Assembly: GCA_044344715.1 (NCBI GenBank)
Contig: JBIJCI010000001.1
Span: 62,001 to 126,000 of the forward strand
Reading direction: 5' to 3'
Source: F1-60-MAGs027 sp044344715
GTDB lineage: Bacteria > Actinomycetota > Acidimicrobiia > Acidimicrobiales > Ilumatobacteraceae
Length of the DNA: 64,000 bases
Below the pieces are notes generated by a model. The model saw only the letters and a program-made list of their open reading frames with translations, searched no databases and was not told where the DNA came from. The position numbers and the translations under genes are program-made. Shown in pieces: positions 24,903 to 33,826 of the stretch (position 1 is its first letter; each line of letters begins with the position of its first letter).

Positions 24903-26398
24903 CCATCGACCTCTCGCGGGTCGGCGCGCACCGTCCCGCCCGCACCCTGGTGCTGGGATGCGGCTCGGTTGCCCAAGCCGTCGTACCGATCCTCGTGCGC
25001 GACGTGAAGCTCGCGCCGTCCAGCATCACCGTCGTCGACTTCGTCGACAACCGTGAACGAATCGCCGGCGCAATCGCCGCAGGTGTCACGTACGAACATG
25101 GCCGGGTCACCAAGGAGAACCTCGATGAGTTCCTGTCGGCGCGCGTCGGTGCGGGCGACCTCATCCTCGATCTGGCATGGAACATCGACTGCCCGACGAT
25201 CCTGACGTGGTGCCGCGAACACGGTGTGCGCTACCTCAACACGAGCGTCGAGTTGTGGGACCCGTACTACGACATGCACAACACCCATCCGCTCGAGCGC
25301 ACGCTGTACGTGCGCCACCAGGGCATCCGCAGGATGCTCGAGTCGTGGTCCGACAACTCCGGGCCGACGGCGATCCTCGAACACGGTGCAAATCCGGGTC
25401 TGGTCAGCCACTTCGCCAAGCGAGCCCTCACCGAGATCGCCACCGCGCTCCTCACGGACAAGAAGGCGGGCGACAGGACCAAGTTCATCGAGGGAGCCCT
25501 CGCGGAGGGGCGCTTCAACACCCTGGCGATGCTGACCGGCACGAAGGTCATCCACATCAGCGAGCGCGACACGCAAATCACGAGCCAGCCGAAGCGCGTC
25601 GACGAATTCGTCAATACGTGGTCGATCGAGGGCTTCTACGAAGAGGGTGTGGCCCCGGCCGAACTGGGGTGGGGTACCCACGAACGCTGGCTGCCGCACA
25701 ACGCCCACGTTCACGACGACGACGGCCCCTGCAACCAGATCGCACTCGCCCAGCCCGGGATGGAAACCTGGGTGCGCTCGTGGGTGCCGTGCGGTGAGAT
25801 CCTGGGCATGATCATCCGCCACGGTGAGGCCTACACGATGAGCGATCATCTGACCGTGTGGAACGACGACGGTTCGGCCAAGTACCGACCGACCGTTCAC
25901 TACTCCTACTGCCCCACCGACGCGGCAATCATGAGCGTGCACGAACTGCGCATGCGCAACTGGAAGATGCAGTCGGCTCAGCGCATCCTCAACGACGAGA
26001 TCGAGTCGGGACGCGACGAACTGGGCGTGCTGCTCATGGGTCACGACTACAAGTCGTGGTGGACGGGGTCGTTGCTCAGCATCGACGAGGCCCGCGCCAT
26101 CCTGCCGAACCAGAGCGCAACCACGCTCCAGGTCGCCTGCTCGGTGGTTGCCGCAACCTGCTGGATGTTCGACAACCCGAACGGTGGGGTGCGCGTGCCC
26201 GACGACCTGCCGTACGAGGAGGTACTGAAGGTCGCCTACCCGTACCTCGGCACCTTCCACTCGGCGGCTGTCGACTGGGACCCGTTGATGACGCGAAACG
26301 ACCTGTTCCCCGGCTACGGCAACGGCCCGACCCGTCTCGACCCCGCCGATCCCTGGCAATTCGCCAACTTCATCGTGCCCACACCCCGCGCGGTGTAG
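24899..26398 (+). CDS. Homospermidine synthase
   Basis: Makes sym-homospermidine from two putrescines with NAD, a bacterial polyamine route. 499 aa from GTG 24899. The N-terminal NAD-binding domain reads TLVLGCGSVAQAVVPILVRD, a saccharopine-dehydrogenase-like Rossmann fold. NTSVELWDPYYDMH, LEHGANPGLVSHFAKRA, GWGTHERWLPH and MGHDYKSWWTGSLLS are typical of bacterial HSS (about 480 aa). It follows a small 67-aa gene in the same operon, behind two operator-like palindromes. Confidence 0.87.
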   Translation: MTIDLSRVGAHRPARTLVLGCGSVAQAVVPILVRDVKLAPSSITVVDFVDNRERIAGAIAAGVTYEHGRVTKENLDEFLSARVGAGDLILDLAWNIDCPTILTWCREHGVRYLNTSVELWDPYYDMHNTHPLERTLYVRHQGIRRMLESWSDNSGPTAILEHGANPGLVSHFAKRALTEIATALLTDKKAGDRTKFIEGALAEGRFNTLAMLTGTKVIHISERDTQITSQPKRVDEFVNTWSIEGFYEEGVAPAELGWGTHERWLPHNAHVHDDDGPCNQIALAQPGMETWVRSWVPCGEILGMIIRHGEAYTMSDHLTVWNDDGSAKYRPTVHYSYCPTDAAIMSVHELRMRNWKMQSAQRILNDEIESGRDELGVLLMGHDYKSWWTGSLLSIDEARAILPNQSATTLQVACSVVAATCWMFDNPNGGVRVPDDLPYEEVLKVAYPYLGTFHSAAVDWDPLMTRNDLFPGYGNGPTRLDPADPWQFANFIVPTPRAV

Positions 26399-26456
26399 CC
26401 CCGCCGCTCGACCGGCCCGACCGCGGCAACGTCGACGCCGCTACGCTCGGAACACG

Positions 26457-26489
26457 ATGATTGGCGGCGCGGTCCTCCTCCTTACGTAG
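26457..26489 (+). CDS. leuL: leuA leader peptide (10 aa)
   Basis: ATG to TAG encodes MIGGAVLLLT. The three Leu codons in a row (CTC CTC CTT) directly before Thr and the stop, nine bases after a -10 box and just before a terminator hairpin, mark it as the sensing peptide of the attenuator. One Val codon precedes the Leu run. Confidence 0.82.
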   Translation: MIGGAVLLLT

Positions 26490-26522
26490 CGGCGTCGGCC
26501 GCATCTCGCCGACGTCGCGATC

Positions 26523-26556
26523 ACTCCCGAGCCGAAAGGCCGGGAGTTTTTCTTTT
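26523..26556 (+). terminator. Intrinsic terminator of the leuA attenuator
   Basis: The stem ACTCCCG/CGGGAGT is extended by GCC/GGC, with one bulged A, around a GAAA tetraloop. It is followed by TTTTTCTTTT. This is the strongest hairpin-plus-T-tract seen in the window and it lies between the leader peptide and leuA. Confidence 0.88.
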
Positions 26557-26610
26557 CCAGCCACGAACAACTCTCAACCACCACGAACGACACCGAAAGC
26601 ACCGATACAC

Positions 26611-28296
26611 ATGGCCCCGACACCCAGCAACCCGAGGAAGATGCCCTTCGAGAAGTACGCCGCCTACGTGCCGCTCGTACTCACCGACCGCACATGGCCG
26701 AACCGGGTCATCGACAAGGCCCCACTGTGGTGCTCGGTCGACCTGCGCGACGGGAACCAGGCACTGATCGACCCGATGGACCCGGAGCGCAAGCTGCGCA
26801 TGTTCAAGACCCTCGTACGGATGGGATTCACGGAGATCGAGGTCGGATTCCCGTCGGCCAGCCAGCCGGATTTCGATTTCGTGCGCCACATCATCGAGAA
26901 CGACCTGATCCCTGAGGACGTCACCATCCAGGTGCTGGTGCAGTCACGACCCGAGCTCATCCGCCGCACCTACGAGTGCCTGCGCGGTGCGAGACGGGCG
27001 ATCGTCCACTTCTACAACTCCGTGAACCCGCTGCAGCGCCGGGTCGTGTTCGGCCTGCCGAAGGAGGGCATCGTCAGGATCGCCGTCGACGCAGCCACGC
27101 TGTGCAGGTCGCTCGAACCAGAACTTGCCGGGACGCGGGTGCGCTACGAGTACTCACCCGAGAGTTTCACGCTCGCCGAGCCGGAGTTCGCCGTCGAAAT
27201 CTGCGAAGCCGTGATGGACGTGATCAAGCCGACACCGGAGAATCCGCTGATCCTCAACCTGCCCGCCACGGTGGAGTGCTACTCGCCGAACGTCTACGGC
27301 GACGTCATCGAGTGGTTCGGTCGCACGATCAAGCAGCGCGAGAGCATCGTGCTCTCGCTGCATCCGCACAACGACCGTGGATGCGCGGTTGCCGCCGCCG
27401 AATTCGGCGTGATGGCCGGAGCCGACCGTGTGGAGGGGACGCTCTTCGGAAACGGCGAGCGCACCGGCAACGTCGACGTCGTCACCCTGGCGATGAACCT
27501 CTTCGTGAACGGCGTCGACCCGATGCTGGACATGAGCGACATCGACGCACTTCGACGCGACGCCGAGTACTGCAACCGCCTGCCGGTGCCCGAGCGCCAG
27601 CCGTATGCCGGCGACCTCGTCTACACGGCGTTCTCGGGAAGCCACCAGGACGCCATCAAGAAGGGGCTCGAAGCCCTGCCGAAGGACTACCAGCAGTGGG
27701 AGGTTCCGTACCTGCCGCTCGACCCGAAGCACGTGGGACGCACCTACGAGGCCGTGATCCGCGTGAACAGCCAGTCGGGCAAGGGCGGGGTGGCCTACGT
27801 GATGAAGACGGAGCACGGCTTCGAGCTCCCACGGCGCCTGCAGATCGAGTTCTCGCGCACGATCCAGCACATCACCGAGGACTCCGGGACCGAGATTGCA
27901 CCCGACGTCATGTGGAATGCATTCGAGGCCGAGTACCTGGCGGTTGAGCCGCGCTACTCATTGTCCAGTCACGAGATGCGCAGCTCCAGCGACGGCACCA
28001 CCAGCGTGACCGCGCAGCTCGACGTCGACGGCAAACGCATCACGCTGAGTGGCGACGGCAACGGGCCGATCGATGCGTTCGTGCACGCTCTGCGCAACGA
28101 GTTCGGCGCGAAGTTCGACGTCAAGGATTACGTGGAGCACGCACTGAGCCAGGGCTCGGAAGCGACCGCCGTCGCCTACATCGAGAGCGCCAACGGGAAC
28201 GGCGACGTGTGCTGGGGTGTCGGTGTGCACCCGAGCACGATCACCGCGTCGCTGCGGGCGGTGCTCAGTGCGTTCGAGCGCCAGCAGCGTCGCTAG
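26611..28296 (+). CDS. leuA: 2-isopropylmalate synthase
   Basis: Condenses acetyl-CoA with 2-oxoisovalerate, the first committed step of leucine synthesis. 561 aa from ATG 26611, the length of the actinobacterial LeuA type. The barrel has WCSVDLRDGNQALIDP (DRE-TIM motif), EIEVGFPSASQPDF, the metal-binding SLHPHNDRG and LFGNGERTGN. The C-terminal regulatory domain includes LSGDGNGPIDAFVHAL, the leucine-feedback domain. It is controlled by an upstream leucine attenuator. Its 3' end overlaps the convergent MMPL gene by 32 nt. The other leucine genes lie 4-9 kb to the left. Confidence 0.95.
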   Translation: MAPTPSNPRKMPFEKYAAYVPLVLTDRTWPNRVIDKAPLWCSVDLRDGNQALIDPMDPERKLRMFKTLVRMGFTEIEVGFPSASQPDFDFVRHIIENDLIPEDVTIQVLVQSRPELIRRTYECLRGARRAIVHFYNSVNPLQRRVVFGLPKEGIVRIAVDAATLCRSLEPELAGTRVRYEYSPESFTLAEPEFAVEICEAVMDVIKPTPENPLILNLPATVECYSPNVYGDVIEWFGRTIKQRESIVLSLHPHNDRGCAVAAAEFGVMAGADRVEGTLFGNGERTGNVDVVTLAMNLFVNGVDPMLDMSDIDALRRDAEYCNRLPVPERQPYAGDLVYTAFSGSHQDAIKKGLEALPKDYQQWEVPYLPLDPKHVGRTYEAVIRVNSQSGKGGVAYVMKTEHGFELPRRLQIEFSRTIQHITEDSGTEIAPDVMWNAFEAEYLAVEPRYSLSSHEMRSSSDGTTSVTAQLDVDGKRITLSGDGNGPIDAFVHALRNEFGAKFDVKDYVEHALSQGSEATAVAYIESANGNGDVCWGVGVHPSTITASLRAVLSAFERQQRR

Positions 28297-30562
28297 CCGA
28301 CGATCCGCCTTCCACGTCGATCTTCGGCAGTACCTTGTCGAGCCAGCGTGGCAACCACCAGTTGCGGTCGCCGAGCAGCTCCATGGTGGCGGGGACGAGC
28401 AGCATGCGCACCACGGTGGCATCGAGGAACACCGCCACGGCGAGACCGAAGCCGAACATCTTGATGCTGCGCGTGGGATCGAGCACGAAGCTGCCGAAGA
28501 CGAACACCATGATTGCGGCGGCGGCGGTGATGACGCGGGCCGTCTTGGCGAGCCCGTCGGCGACGGCCACCTCGTTGTCACCGGTGCGGTCGTACTCCTC
28601 CTTCACCCGGGAGAGCAGGAAGACCTCGTAGTCCATCGATAGGCCGAACACGATGGCGAACATCATGACCGGCAACCATGGATCGATCGGTGCACTACCG
28701 CCGAGCCCGATCAACGAGGCACCCCAGCCCCACTGGAAGACCGCGACGACGGCGCCGTAGGCGGAGCCGATCGAGAGCAGGTTCATGAGCACCGCCTTCA
28801 ACGGCACGAGCAACGAGCGGAACACCGCCATGAGGAGCAGGAACGAAAGGGCCAGCACCACCGTGAAGAAGATCGGCAGGCGATCGGCCAGGTAATCGCT
28901 GAAGTCGAGGTTGACGGCGACGTTGCCGGTGACCTTCACCTCCAAGCCGGAGTCCCCGACGGCCGCGGGAAGCACCTCGGAGCGCAGGCGCTGCACGAGT
29001 TCCCCGGCCTCCTCGGACTGCGGCGCATCGGCGGGATACAACGTCCACAGCATCGCCGTGGGTGCGACCGGGTCGTTGGGGATCGCCGGTGTCACGCCTA
29101 CGACGCCCGGGGCTGCGGCGAGTGCTTCGCTGACGCGGCCCGCCGCTTCGAGCTCGGCCGATGAGTCGATGGCCGCGGCCAATGTCAACGGCCCGTTGAA
29201 GCCGGGGCCGAACCCCTCGGCGAGGAGGTCGTAGGCGCGCTTGGTGGTCGTGTCGGTCGGGTAGTTGCCCTCGTCGGCGAATCCCAGTCGTAGGTCGAGC
29301 ACCGGCACCGTGAGCAGACAGAGGATTCCGGCCCCGAGCACGAGCGACAACCACGGACGACGTTGCACCCAACGACTCCAGCGGTACGGAACGGTCTCCG
29401 GCATCGGCTTGATGCGCCGGGCCGGTAGCGGTCGGCGCAGTAGCGGTACGAAACTCCCGAGGATGAGGACGAGAACCGCGAGCGGAGCAGCGAGGAAGAG
29501 CGCCGACTGCTTGATGCCGTAGCCCACGAGTGCCACGGCGACGAGACCGGCGGCCATCACGCCACGCCAGCGGGAGATTTCCACCCGCTCACCGACGAAA
29601 CCGAGCAAGGCCGGCAGCAGCGTGACCGAAGCGAGCATCGTGAAGGCAACGGTGATGGCCGCGCCGATCGCCAGTCCGTTCATGAACGACACACCCATGA
29701 TGAGCATCCCCAGGAGCGAGATGACGACGGTGGTGCCGGCAAACAGCACCGCCCGACCGGCCGTATCGATCGCCTCGATGGTCGCATCGGCGCAGGTTCG
29801 GTCGCGCTGGCGGGCTTCGCGGTACCGCGTAACGATGAAGAGCGCGTAGTCGATTCCGACGCCGAGTCCGATCATGACACCGAGCGTCGTCGCCACGTCG
29901 GGCATCGTGACGATGTTCGAGAGCAGGGTGACGAGCAGGACGCCGGCCCCGATTCCACCGAATGCCGTGCCGATGGGGAGTCCCATCGCCAGCACCGATC
30001 CGAAGGCGAAGATGAGGATCACGATTGCGAAGGCGAGACCGAGCACCTCGGATGTGGGGGCCTCGAATGCGGCGAAGACCTCGCCGCCGTACTCGATCTG
30101 CACCCCGGAGACGACGGGCTCGACCGCCTTCATCTCCGCGAAGATGGCCTCGAATTGCTCGGCGGAGTCGAGGTTCGCGGCGAGATTGACGACGGCAAAT
30201 GCGATGTCACCAGCGGGTGAGACCTGACGGGAACCCTCGGGGGAGAACGGACTCACCACGCGCATGTCGTCGCGCGCATCGAGTTCGGCGAAGTAGGTGT
30301 TCAGCGAATCCTGCTGTTGCGCGGAGAATCCCCCGTCGGAGCGAACGACGACGGTGCCGGAGCGACCGCTCTCCTCGCCACCGAAACGATCGGCGAGCAG
30401 GTCGAACCCCTGTGCGCTCTCGACGTCCGGAAGGTTGAACTGGGTGGAGAACTCGTTGCCGAGCACCCCGACACCGGCACCGAACAGAACGATGACGACC
30501 GCCCAGAGGGATACCACGACGCGACGCCGTGTGTGAGCGAAGGAACCGAGACGTTTCAGCAT
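28265..30562 (-). CDS. MMPL/RND-family transporter
   Basis: Large membrane transporter of 765 aa from ATG 30562, with two repeats of one helix, a periplasmic porter domain and five helices. The N-terminal RRRVVVSLWAVVIVLFGAG helix is followed by LPDVESAQGFDLLADRFGG. The signature regions are GLGVGIDYALFIVTRYREAR in the first half and FGLSMDYEVFLLSRVKEEY in the second, with the Asp-Tyr pairs used in proton relay. It is an MmpL/YdfJ-like exporter of lipids or hydrophobic compounds. Being divergent from a ferredoxin gene gives no clear substrate clue. Confidence 0.9.
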   Translation of the reverse strand: MLKRLGSFAHTRRRVVVSLWAVVIVLFGAGVGVLGNEFSTQFNLPDVESAQGFDLLADRFGGEESGRSGTVVVRSDGGFSAQQQDSLNTYFAELDARDDMRVVSPFSPEGSRQVSPAGDIAFAVVNLAANLDSAEQFEAIFAEMKAVEPVVSGVQIEYGGEVFAAFEAPTSEVLGLAFAIVILIFAFGSVLAMGLPIGTAFGGIGAGVLLVTLLSNIVTMPDVATTLGVMIGLGVGIDYALFIVTRYREARQRDRTCADATIEAIDTAGRAVLFAGTTVVISLLGMLIMGVSFMNGLAIGAAITVAFTMLASVTLLPALLGFVGERVEISRWRGVMAAGLVAVALVGYGIKQSALFLAAPLAVLVLILGSFVPLLRRPLPARRIKPMPETVPYRWSRWVQRRPWLSLVLGAGILCLLTVPVLDLRLGFADEGNYPTDTTTKRAYDLLAEGFGPGFNGPLTLAAAIDSSAELEAAGRVSEALAAAPGVVGVTPAIPNDPVAPTAMLWTLYPADAPQSEEAGELVQRLRSEVLPAAVGDSGLEVKVTGNVAVNLDFSDYLADRLPIFFTVVLALSFLLLMAVFRSLLVPLKAVLMNLLSIGSAYGAVVAVFQWGWGASLIGLGGSAPIDPWLPVMMFAIVFGLSMDYEVFLLSRVKEEYDRTGDNEVAVADGLAKTARVITAAAAIMVFVFGSFVLDPTRSIKMFGFGLAVAVFLDATVVRMLLVPATMELLGDRNWWLPRWLDKVLPKIDVEGGSSASDAAGARTH

Positions 30563-30625
30563 GCGGGGGCTCAACGAGGTTAGGCGGTCCGTTCCGGTGA
30601 ACTAGCGTTCGGCACGGAGGTTGTC

Positions 30626-30817
30626 GTGAAAGTCACAGTGAACTTCGATGTTTGCGCCTCCACCGGGGCGTGCGTCCAGGTCGCCCCGGAGGTGTTCGAG
30701 CTGCGCAACGACGGCTACCTGCACGTCCTGATGCCGCAACCCAGGCCCGAGCTGTACGACGCGGTGCAGGAAGCAGCCGACCTGTGTCCGACGGGTGCCA
30801 TCCTGCTCGAAGACTGA
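30626..30817 (+). CDS. Single-cluster ferredoxin, probably [3Fe-4S]
   Basis: 63-aa electron carrier. Cysteines at residues 10, 16 and 54 (VCASTGACVQ and DLCPTGA) give the pattern Cx5C...CP, lacking the fourth Cys, as in the small [3Fe-4S] ferredoxins that serve cytochrome P450s in actinobacteria. It starts at GTG 30626 with GGAGG 7 nt upstream. No P450 lies beside it; the next gene is pyrF, 4 nt after the stop. The redox partner is therefore elsewhere. Confidence 0.87.
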   Translation: MKVTVNFDVCASTGACVQVAPEVFELRNDGYLHVLMPQPRPELYDAVQEAADLCPTGAILLED

Positions 30818-30821
30818 CCGC

Positions 30822-31658
30822 GTGCAGTTCACCGAGCGCTTACGTTCCGCGTGGAGGACCTCGGGGTCGCTGGTCTGCGTAGGACTCGACCCTGATCCGA
30901 GCCGATTCCCTTCCGGCCTCGGACGTGACGCCGGCTCGATCGAGACGTTCTGCCGCTCGATCATCGATGCGACGGGAGACGTGGTCTGCGCGTTCAAGCC
31001 GCAGATTGCCTACTTCGCCGCCCACGCCGCGGAGGCCGCACTCGAACGGGTCTGCGAGCACGTACGCAACGAACACCCGCAGGCGGTGCTGATCCTCGAT
31101 GCGAAACGCGGCGACATCGGCGACACGGCGGAGATGTACGCCCGTGAGGCGTTCGACCGCTACGGCGCGCACGCAGTGACGGTGAATCCGTGGCTCGGCA
31201 CCGACTCGCTCGAGCCGTTCTTCGCCCGCCGCGACCGGGCGACCTTCGTATTGTGCCGGACGTCGAATCCCGGTTCGGCCGAACTGCAGACGAGGCGCAC
31301 CATCGATGAGACCTCGGCGCCATCCAACCCGAGGCTCTACGAGATCGTGGCCCGGACGGCAGCCGTTGATTGGGCCGCACGCGCCAACGTGGGGCTGGTC
31401 GTCGGGGCAACCCAGCCGGAAGAGCTCCGGCACGTTCGGGCGATCGTCGGCGACATCCCGCTCCTCGTGCCGGGCGTGGGCGCCCAGGGAGGGGACGCGG
31501 ACACCGTGGTGAGGAACGGTTGCACCGCCGACGGCACGGGCCTGCTCGTGAACAGTTCACGGGCGATCATCTACGCCTCGTCGGACGGCGACTACGCCGA
31601 GGCTGCGCGTGCCGCGACCGTTTCGCTGCGCGACTCCTTGAACGCAGCGCGCCCGTAG
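30822..31658 (+). CDS. pyrF: Orotidine-5'-phosphate decarboxylase
   Basis: Last step of UMP synthesis. 278 aa from GTG 30822, the longer type-2 PyrF found in mycobacteria. The N-terminal LVCVGLDPDPSRFP, FKPQIAYFAAHA and the catalytic charged network LILDAKRGDIGDTA are clear; VLCRTSNPGS and VPGVGAQGGD complete the phosphate site. It is separated from the ferredoxin gene by 4 nt, so probably co-transcribed. Other pyrimidine genes are not in the window. Confidence 0.94.
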   Translation: MQFTERLRSAWRTSGSLVCVGLDPDPSRFPSGLGRDAGSIETFCRSIIDATGDVVCAFKPQIAYFAAHAAEAALERVCEHVRNEHPQAVLILDAKRGDIGDTAEMYAREAFDRYGAHAVTVNPWLGTDSLEPFFARRDRATFVLCRTSNPGSAELQTRRTIDETSAPSNPRLYEIVARTAAVDWAARANVGLVVGATQPEELRHVRAIVGDIPLLVPGVGAQGGDADTVVRNGCTADGTGLLVNSSRAIIYASSDGDYAEAARAATVSLRDSLNAARP

Positions 31659-31685
31659 CGGGCGACGGGACGATCAGCCGCCCGT

Positions 31686-33257
31686 TCAGCCGCCGATGGC
31701 GATGACCTCGACGATGCCCGGAACCTGACGTAGCCGCTCGATCACGGCAGCCGGAGTGGGCGTGGCGGTGGCGATCACCATCATCGCGCTGCCTGCCCGC
31801 ACCGTCTTGCCCACGTCCATGTTGTCGATGTTGACGCCGGCGTCGCCGAGCACTGTTCCGACACGGCCGATGACGCCGGGGCGGTCGTCGTTCTGGGCGA
31901 TGAGCATGTACCGCGCCGGCGGGACGTCGCTCAGGTGGTCGTCGATGAGGACGATACGGGCCTCGCGGCGACGCCCTGCGAGCGTGCCCGAGATGTTGTG
32001 GTTGCCCGAACGCAGCGTGACGAGGTTGACGTAGTCCTGGTGCTCGACCTCGTCACGACGCTGCTCGTGAACGACGAGCCCTCGCGCTGCCGCGGTCGTG
32101 GGCGCATTCACGAACGTGACTCCCCCGTCGCTACTCCTGCCGAGGAAACCCTTCAGGGCGGCGAGCGTGATGATCCGCGTGTCGTAGGCACCGATTTCGC
32201 CGCTCGCCTCGACGTGCAATTCCTTCGCACCCGTCCCGACGATGTCGGCAAACAGCACACCGAGGCGCTCGGCGAGCGGGATGAACGGCTTCAACGTTTC
32301 GTTCGCTTCGGACGCATCGACGTTCACCGCAAACGGTACGAAGTCACCGGCCAGGGCGAGCTGCACCATGTCGGCGATGACCTCGCCGGCCTTGTCCTGT
32401 GCCTCGCGGGTGCTCGCACCGAGATGCGGTGTGACGACGACGTTCGGGAGCGAGAAGAGCGGCGAGTCGGTGAACGGCTCCTGCTCGAACACGTCGAGCG
32501 CCGCGCCGGCGATCAGTCCCCCGCGCAGGGCATCGAGCAGGTCACCCTCGGAGATGATGCCACCCCGCGCCACGTTGACGACCCGCAATTCCGGCTTCGC
32601 CTTGAGGAACAGGTCGCGATTGATGAGACCGAGGGTCTCCTTGTTCCTCGGCAGGTGCACGGTGAGGAAGTCGCTCACCGCAACGAGGTGATCGAGCGGC
32701 AGCATGTCGACGTTCAGTTGGCGTCCGCGCTCCGCGGAGATGTACGGGTCGAAAGCGACGATCTTCATGCCGAGACCGAGTGCACGATGCGCCACGAGTT
32801 TGCCGATGCGACCGAGCCCGACGACACCGAGGGTCTTGCCGGCGAGTTCCACGCCCTCCCAGCGACTCCTCTCCCACCGGCCGCTGACGAGTGCCGCATG
32901 CGCCTGCGGTACGTTCCGGGCGACGGCGAGCAACAGCGCGATGGTGTGCTCGGCGGCGGAAACGATGTTGCTCTCCGGAGCATTCACCACCATGACACCG
33001 GCCCGGGTTGCGGCCTCGACGTCGACGTTGTCGAGGCCGACACCGGCCCGGCCCACGACGACGAGACCGCTCGTTGCGCCGAGCACCCCGGCGTCGACCA
33101 TGGTGGCACTTCGGATGATCAGCGCCCGGGCGCCGCGCAAGGCCTCGATCAACGCATCACCGTTCAGACCGAGTCGGACGTCCACGTCGTGGCCCGCCAC
33201 CCGCAACCGCTCGAGCCCGGCATCGGCAATCTCCTCGGTGACCAGGACGCGCGCCAT
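31686..33257 (-). CDS. serA: D-3-phosphoglycerate dehydrogenase
   Basis: First step of serine synthesis: oxidises 3-phosphoglycerate with NAD. 523 aa from ATG 33257, the long actinobacterial form. The catalytic/NAD part contains GLGRIGKLVAHRALGLGM, the catalytic Arg in VNVARGGI and the His in TPHLGAST. An intervening substrate-binding domain (about residues 320-450) and a C-terminal ACT domain (ARYMLIAQNDDRPGVIGRVG) follow; the ACT domain normally binds serine for feedback control. CACGAT lies 6 nt before the ATG, again a leaderless spacing, though the spacer GGAGGG itself resembles a ribosome site. Confidence 0.94.
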   Translation of the reverse strand: MARVLVTEEIADAGLERLRVAGHDVDVRLGLNGDALIEALRGARALIIRSATMVDAGVLGATSGLVVVGRAGVGLDNVDVEAATRAGVMVVNAPESNIVSAAEHTIALLLAVARNVPQAHAALVSGRWERSRWEGVELAGKTLGVVGLGRIGKLVAHRALGLGMKIVAFDPYISAERGRQLNVDMLPLDHLVAVSDFLTVHLPRNKETLGLINRDLFLKAKPELRVVNVARGGIISEGDLLDALRGGLIAGAALDVFEQEPFTDSPLFSLPNVVVTPHLGASTREAQDKAGEVIADMVQLALAGDFVPFAVNVDASEANETLKPFIPLAERLGVLFADIVGTGAKELHVEASGEIGAYDTRIITLAALKGFLGRSSDGGVTFVNAPTTAAARGLVVHEQRRDEVEHQDYVNLVTLRSGNHNISGTLAGRRREARIVLIDDHLSDVPPARYMLIAQNDDRPGVIGRVGTVLGDAGVNIDNMDVGKTVRAGSAMMVIATATPTPAAVIERLRQVPGIVEVIAIGG

Positions 33258-33418
33258 CCCTCCATCGTGGCGGCTGACGTAGCCGTGCGCCAACCCTCGT
33301 GACGCGAATCGGGTCCGAGGCGGAGATTCGTGACTCACGCCGACACCGTTATCGTGACGTTTCTACGAATCCCGGTTTACTTTTCGTCAGCCGACACGCA
33401 CCAGCGAAGGACCCGCCC

Positions 33419-33826
33419 ATGCCACACCCGTTTCTCTCGCAGGAGTGGATGGATGCCGCACGAGCGATTCGGGAGAAGTACCGCGAGCACGCACCGCGGG
33501 TCTCCGTCGTCGTCCGGTTCAACCAGGTCGTCACCGACGTTCCGTTCGGAGACGGAACGGTGAAGAGCCACATGGACACGTCGTCCGGTGAAATCGTGAT
33601 GGAACTGGGTCACCTGGAGAAGGTCGACGCAACCCTCACCACCGACTATGCCACGGCGCGGATGATCTTCGTCGAACAGAATTCGCAGAAGGCGATGGAG
33701 GCGTTCCTCACCGGGAGGGTGAAGGTGGAGGGCGACATGCTGAAGCTCATGGCGATGCAGACCGCAATGCCACAGACCGATATGTCGCTCGTGGTCGCCG
33801 AGGAAATCCGGGCCATCACCGAGTGA
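33419..33826 (+). CDS. SCP2 sterol-binding domain protein
   Basis: 135-aa protein made of a single SCP2-like lipid-binding domain. The hydrophobic cleft strands are visible in VSVVVRFNQVVTDVPFGDG, EIVMELGHLEKVDATLTTDY and the closing helix FLTGRVKVEGDMLKLMAMQ. Such proteins bind acyl-CoA or other lipids in the cytoplasm; the ligand here is unknown. ATG 33419 has AAGGA 8-9 nt upstream. Its 3' end overlaps the convergent MFS gene by 11 nt. The 161-bp gap to serA contains only promoter-like AT-richer sequence. Confidence 0.85.
   Translation: MPHPFLSQEWMDAARAIREKYREHAPRVSVVVRFNQVVTDVPFGDGTVKSHMDTSSGEIVMELGHLEKVDATLTTDYATARMIFVEQNSQKAMEAFLTGRVKVEGDMLKLMAMQTAMPQTDMSLVVAEEIRAITE

Larger units (their letters stand above)
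26442..26556 (+). promoter_or_regulatory. Leucine attenuator region upstream of leuA
   Basis: In order the region contains a -10 element TACGCT (26442-26447), a 10-codon leader peptide with three consecutive Leu codons (26457-26489), a stem of about 9 bp (26491-26499 with 26508-26516), and an intrinsic terminator (26523-26556). This is the layout of ribosome-mediated attenuation. When leucyl-tRNA is scarce, the ribosome stalls at the Leu codons and changes folding so the terminator does not form. CGGCC at 26496-26500 could pair with GGCCG at 26538-26542 as antiterminator (inference). Confidence 0.8.

Noticed and set aside
30838..31433. Minus-strand frame opposite pyrF
   Set aside because: PyrF on the plus strand has a complete active site. 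The opposing frame has no motif and no initiation signal.
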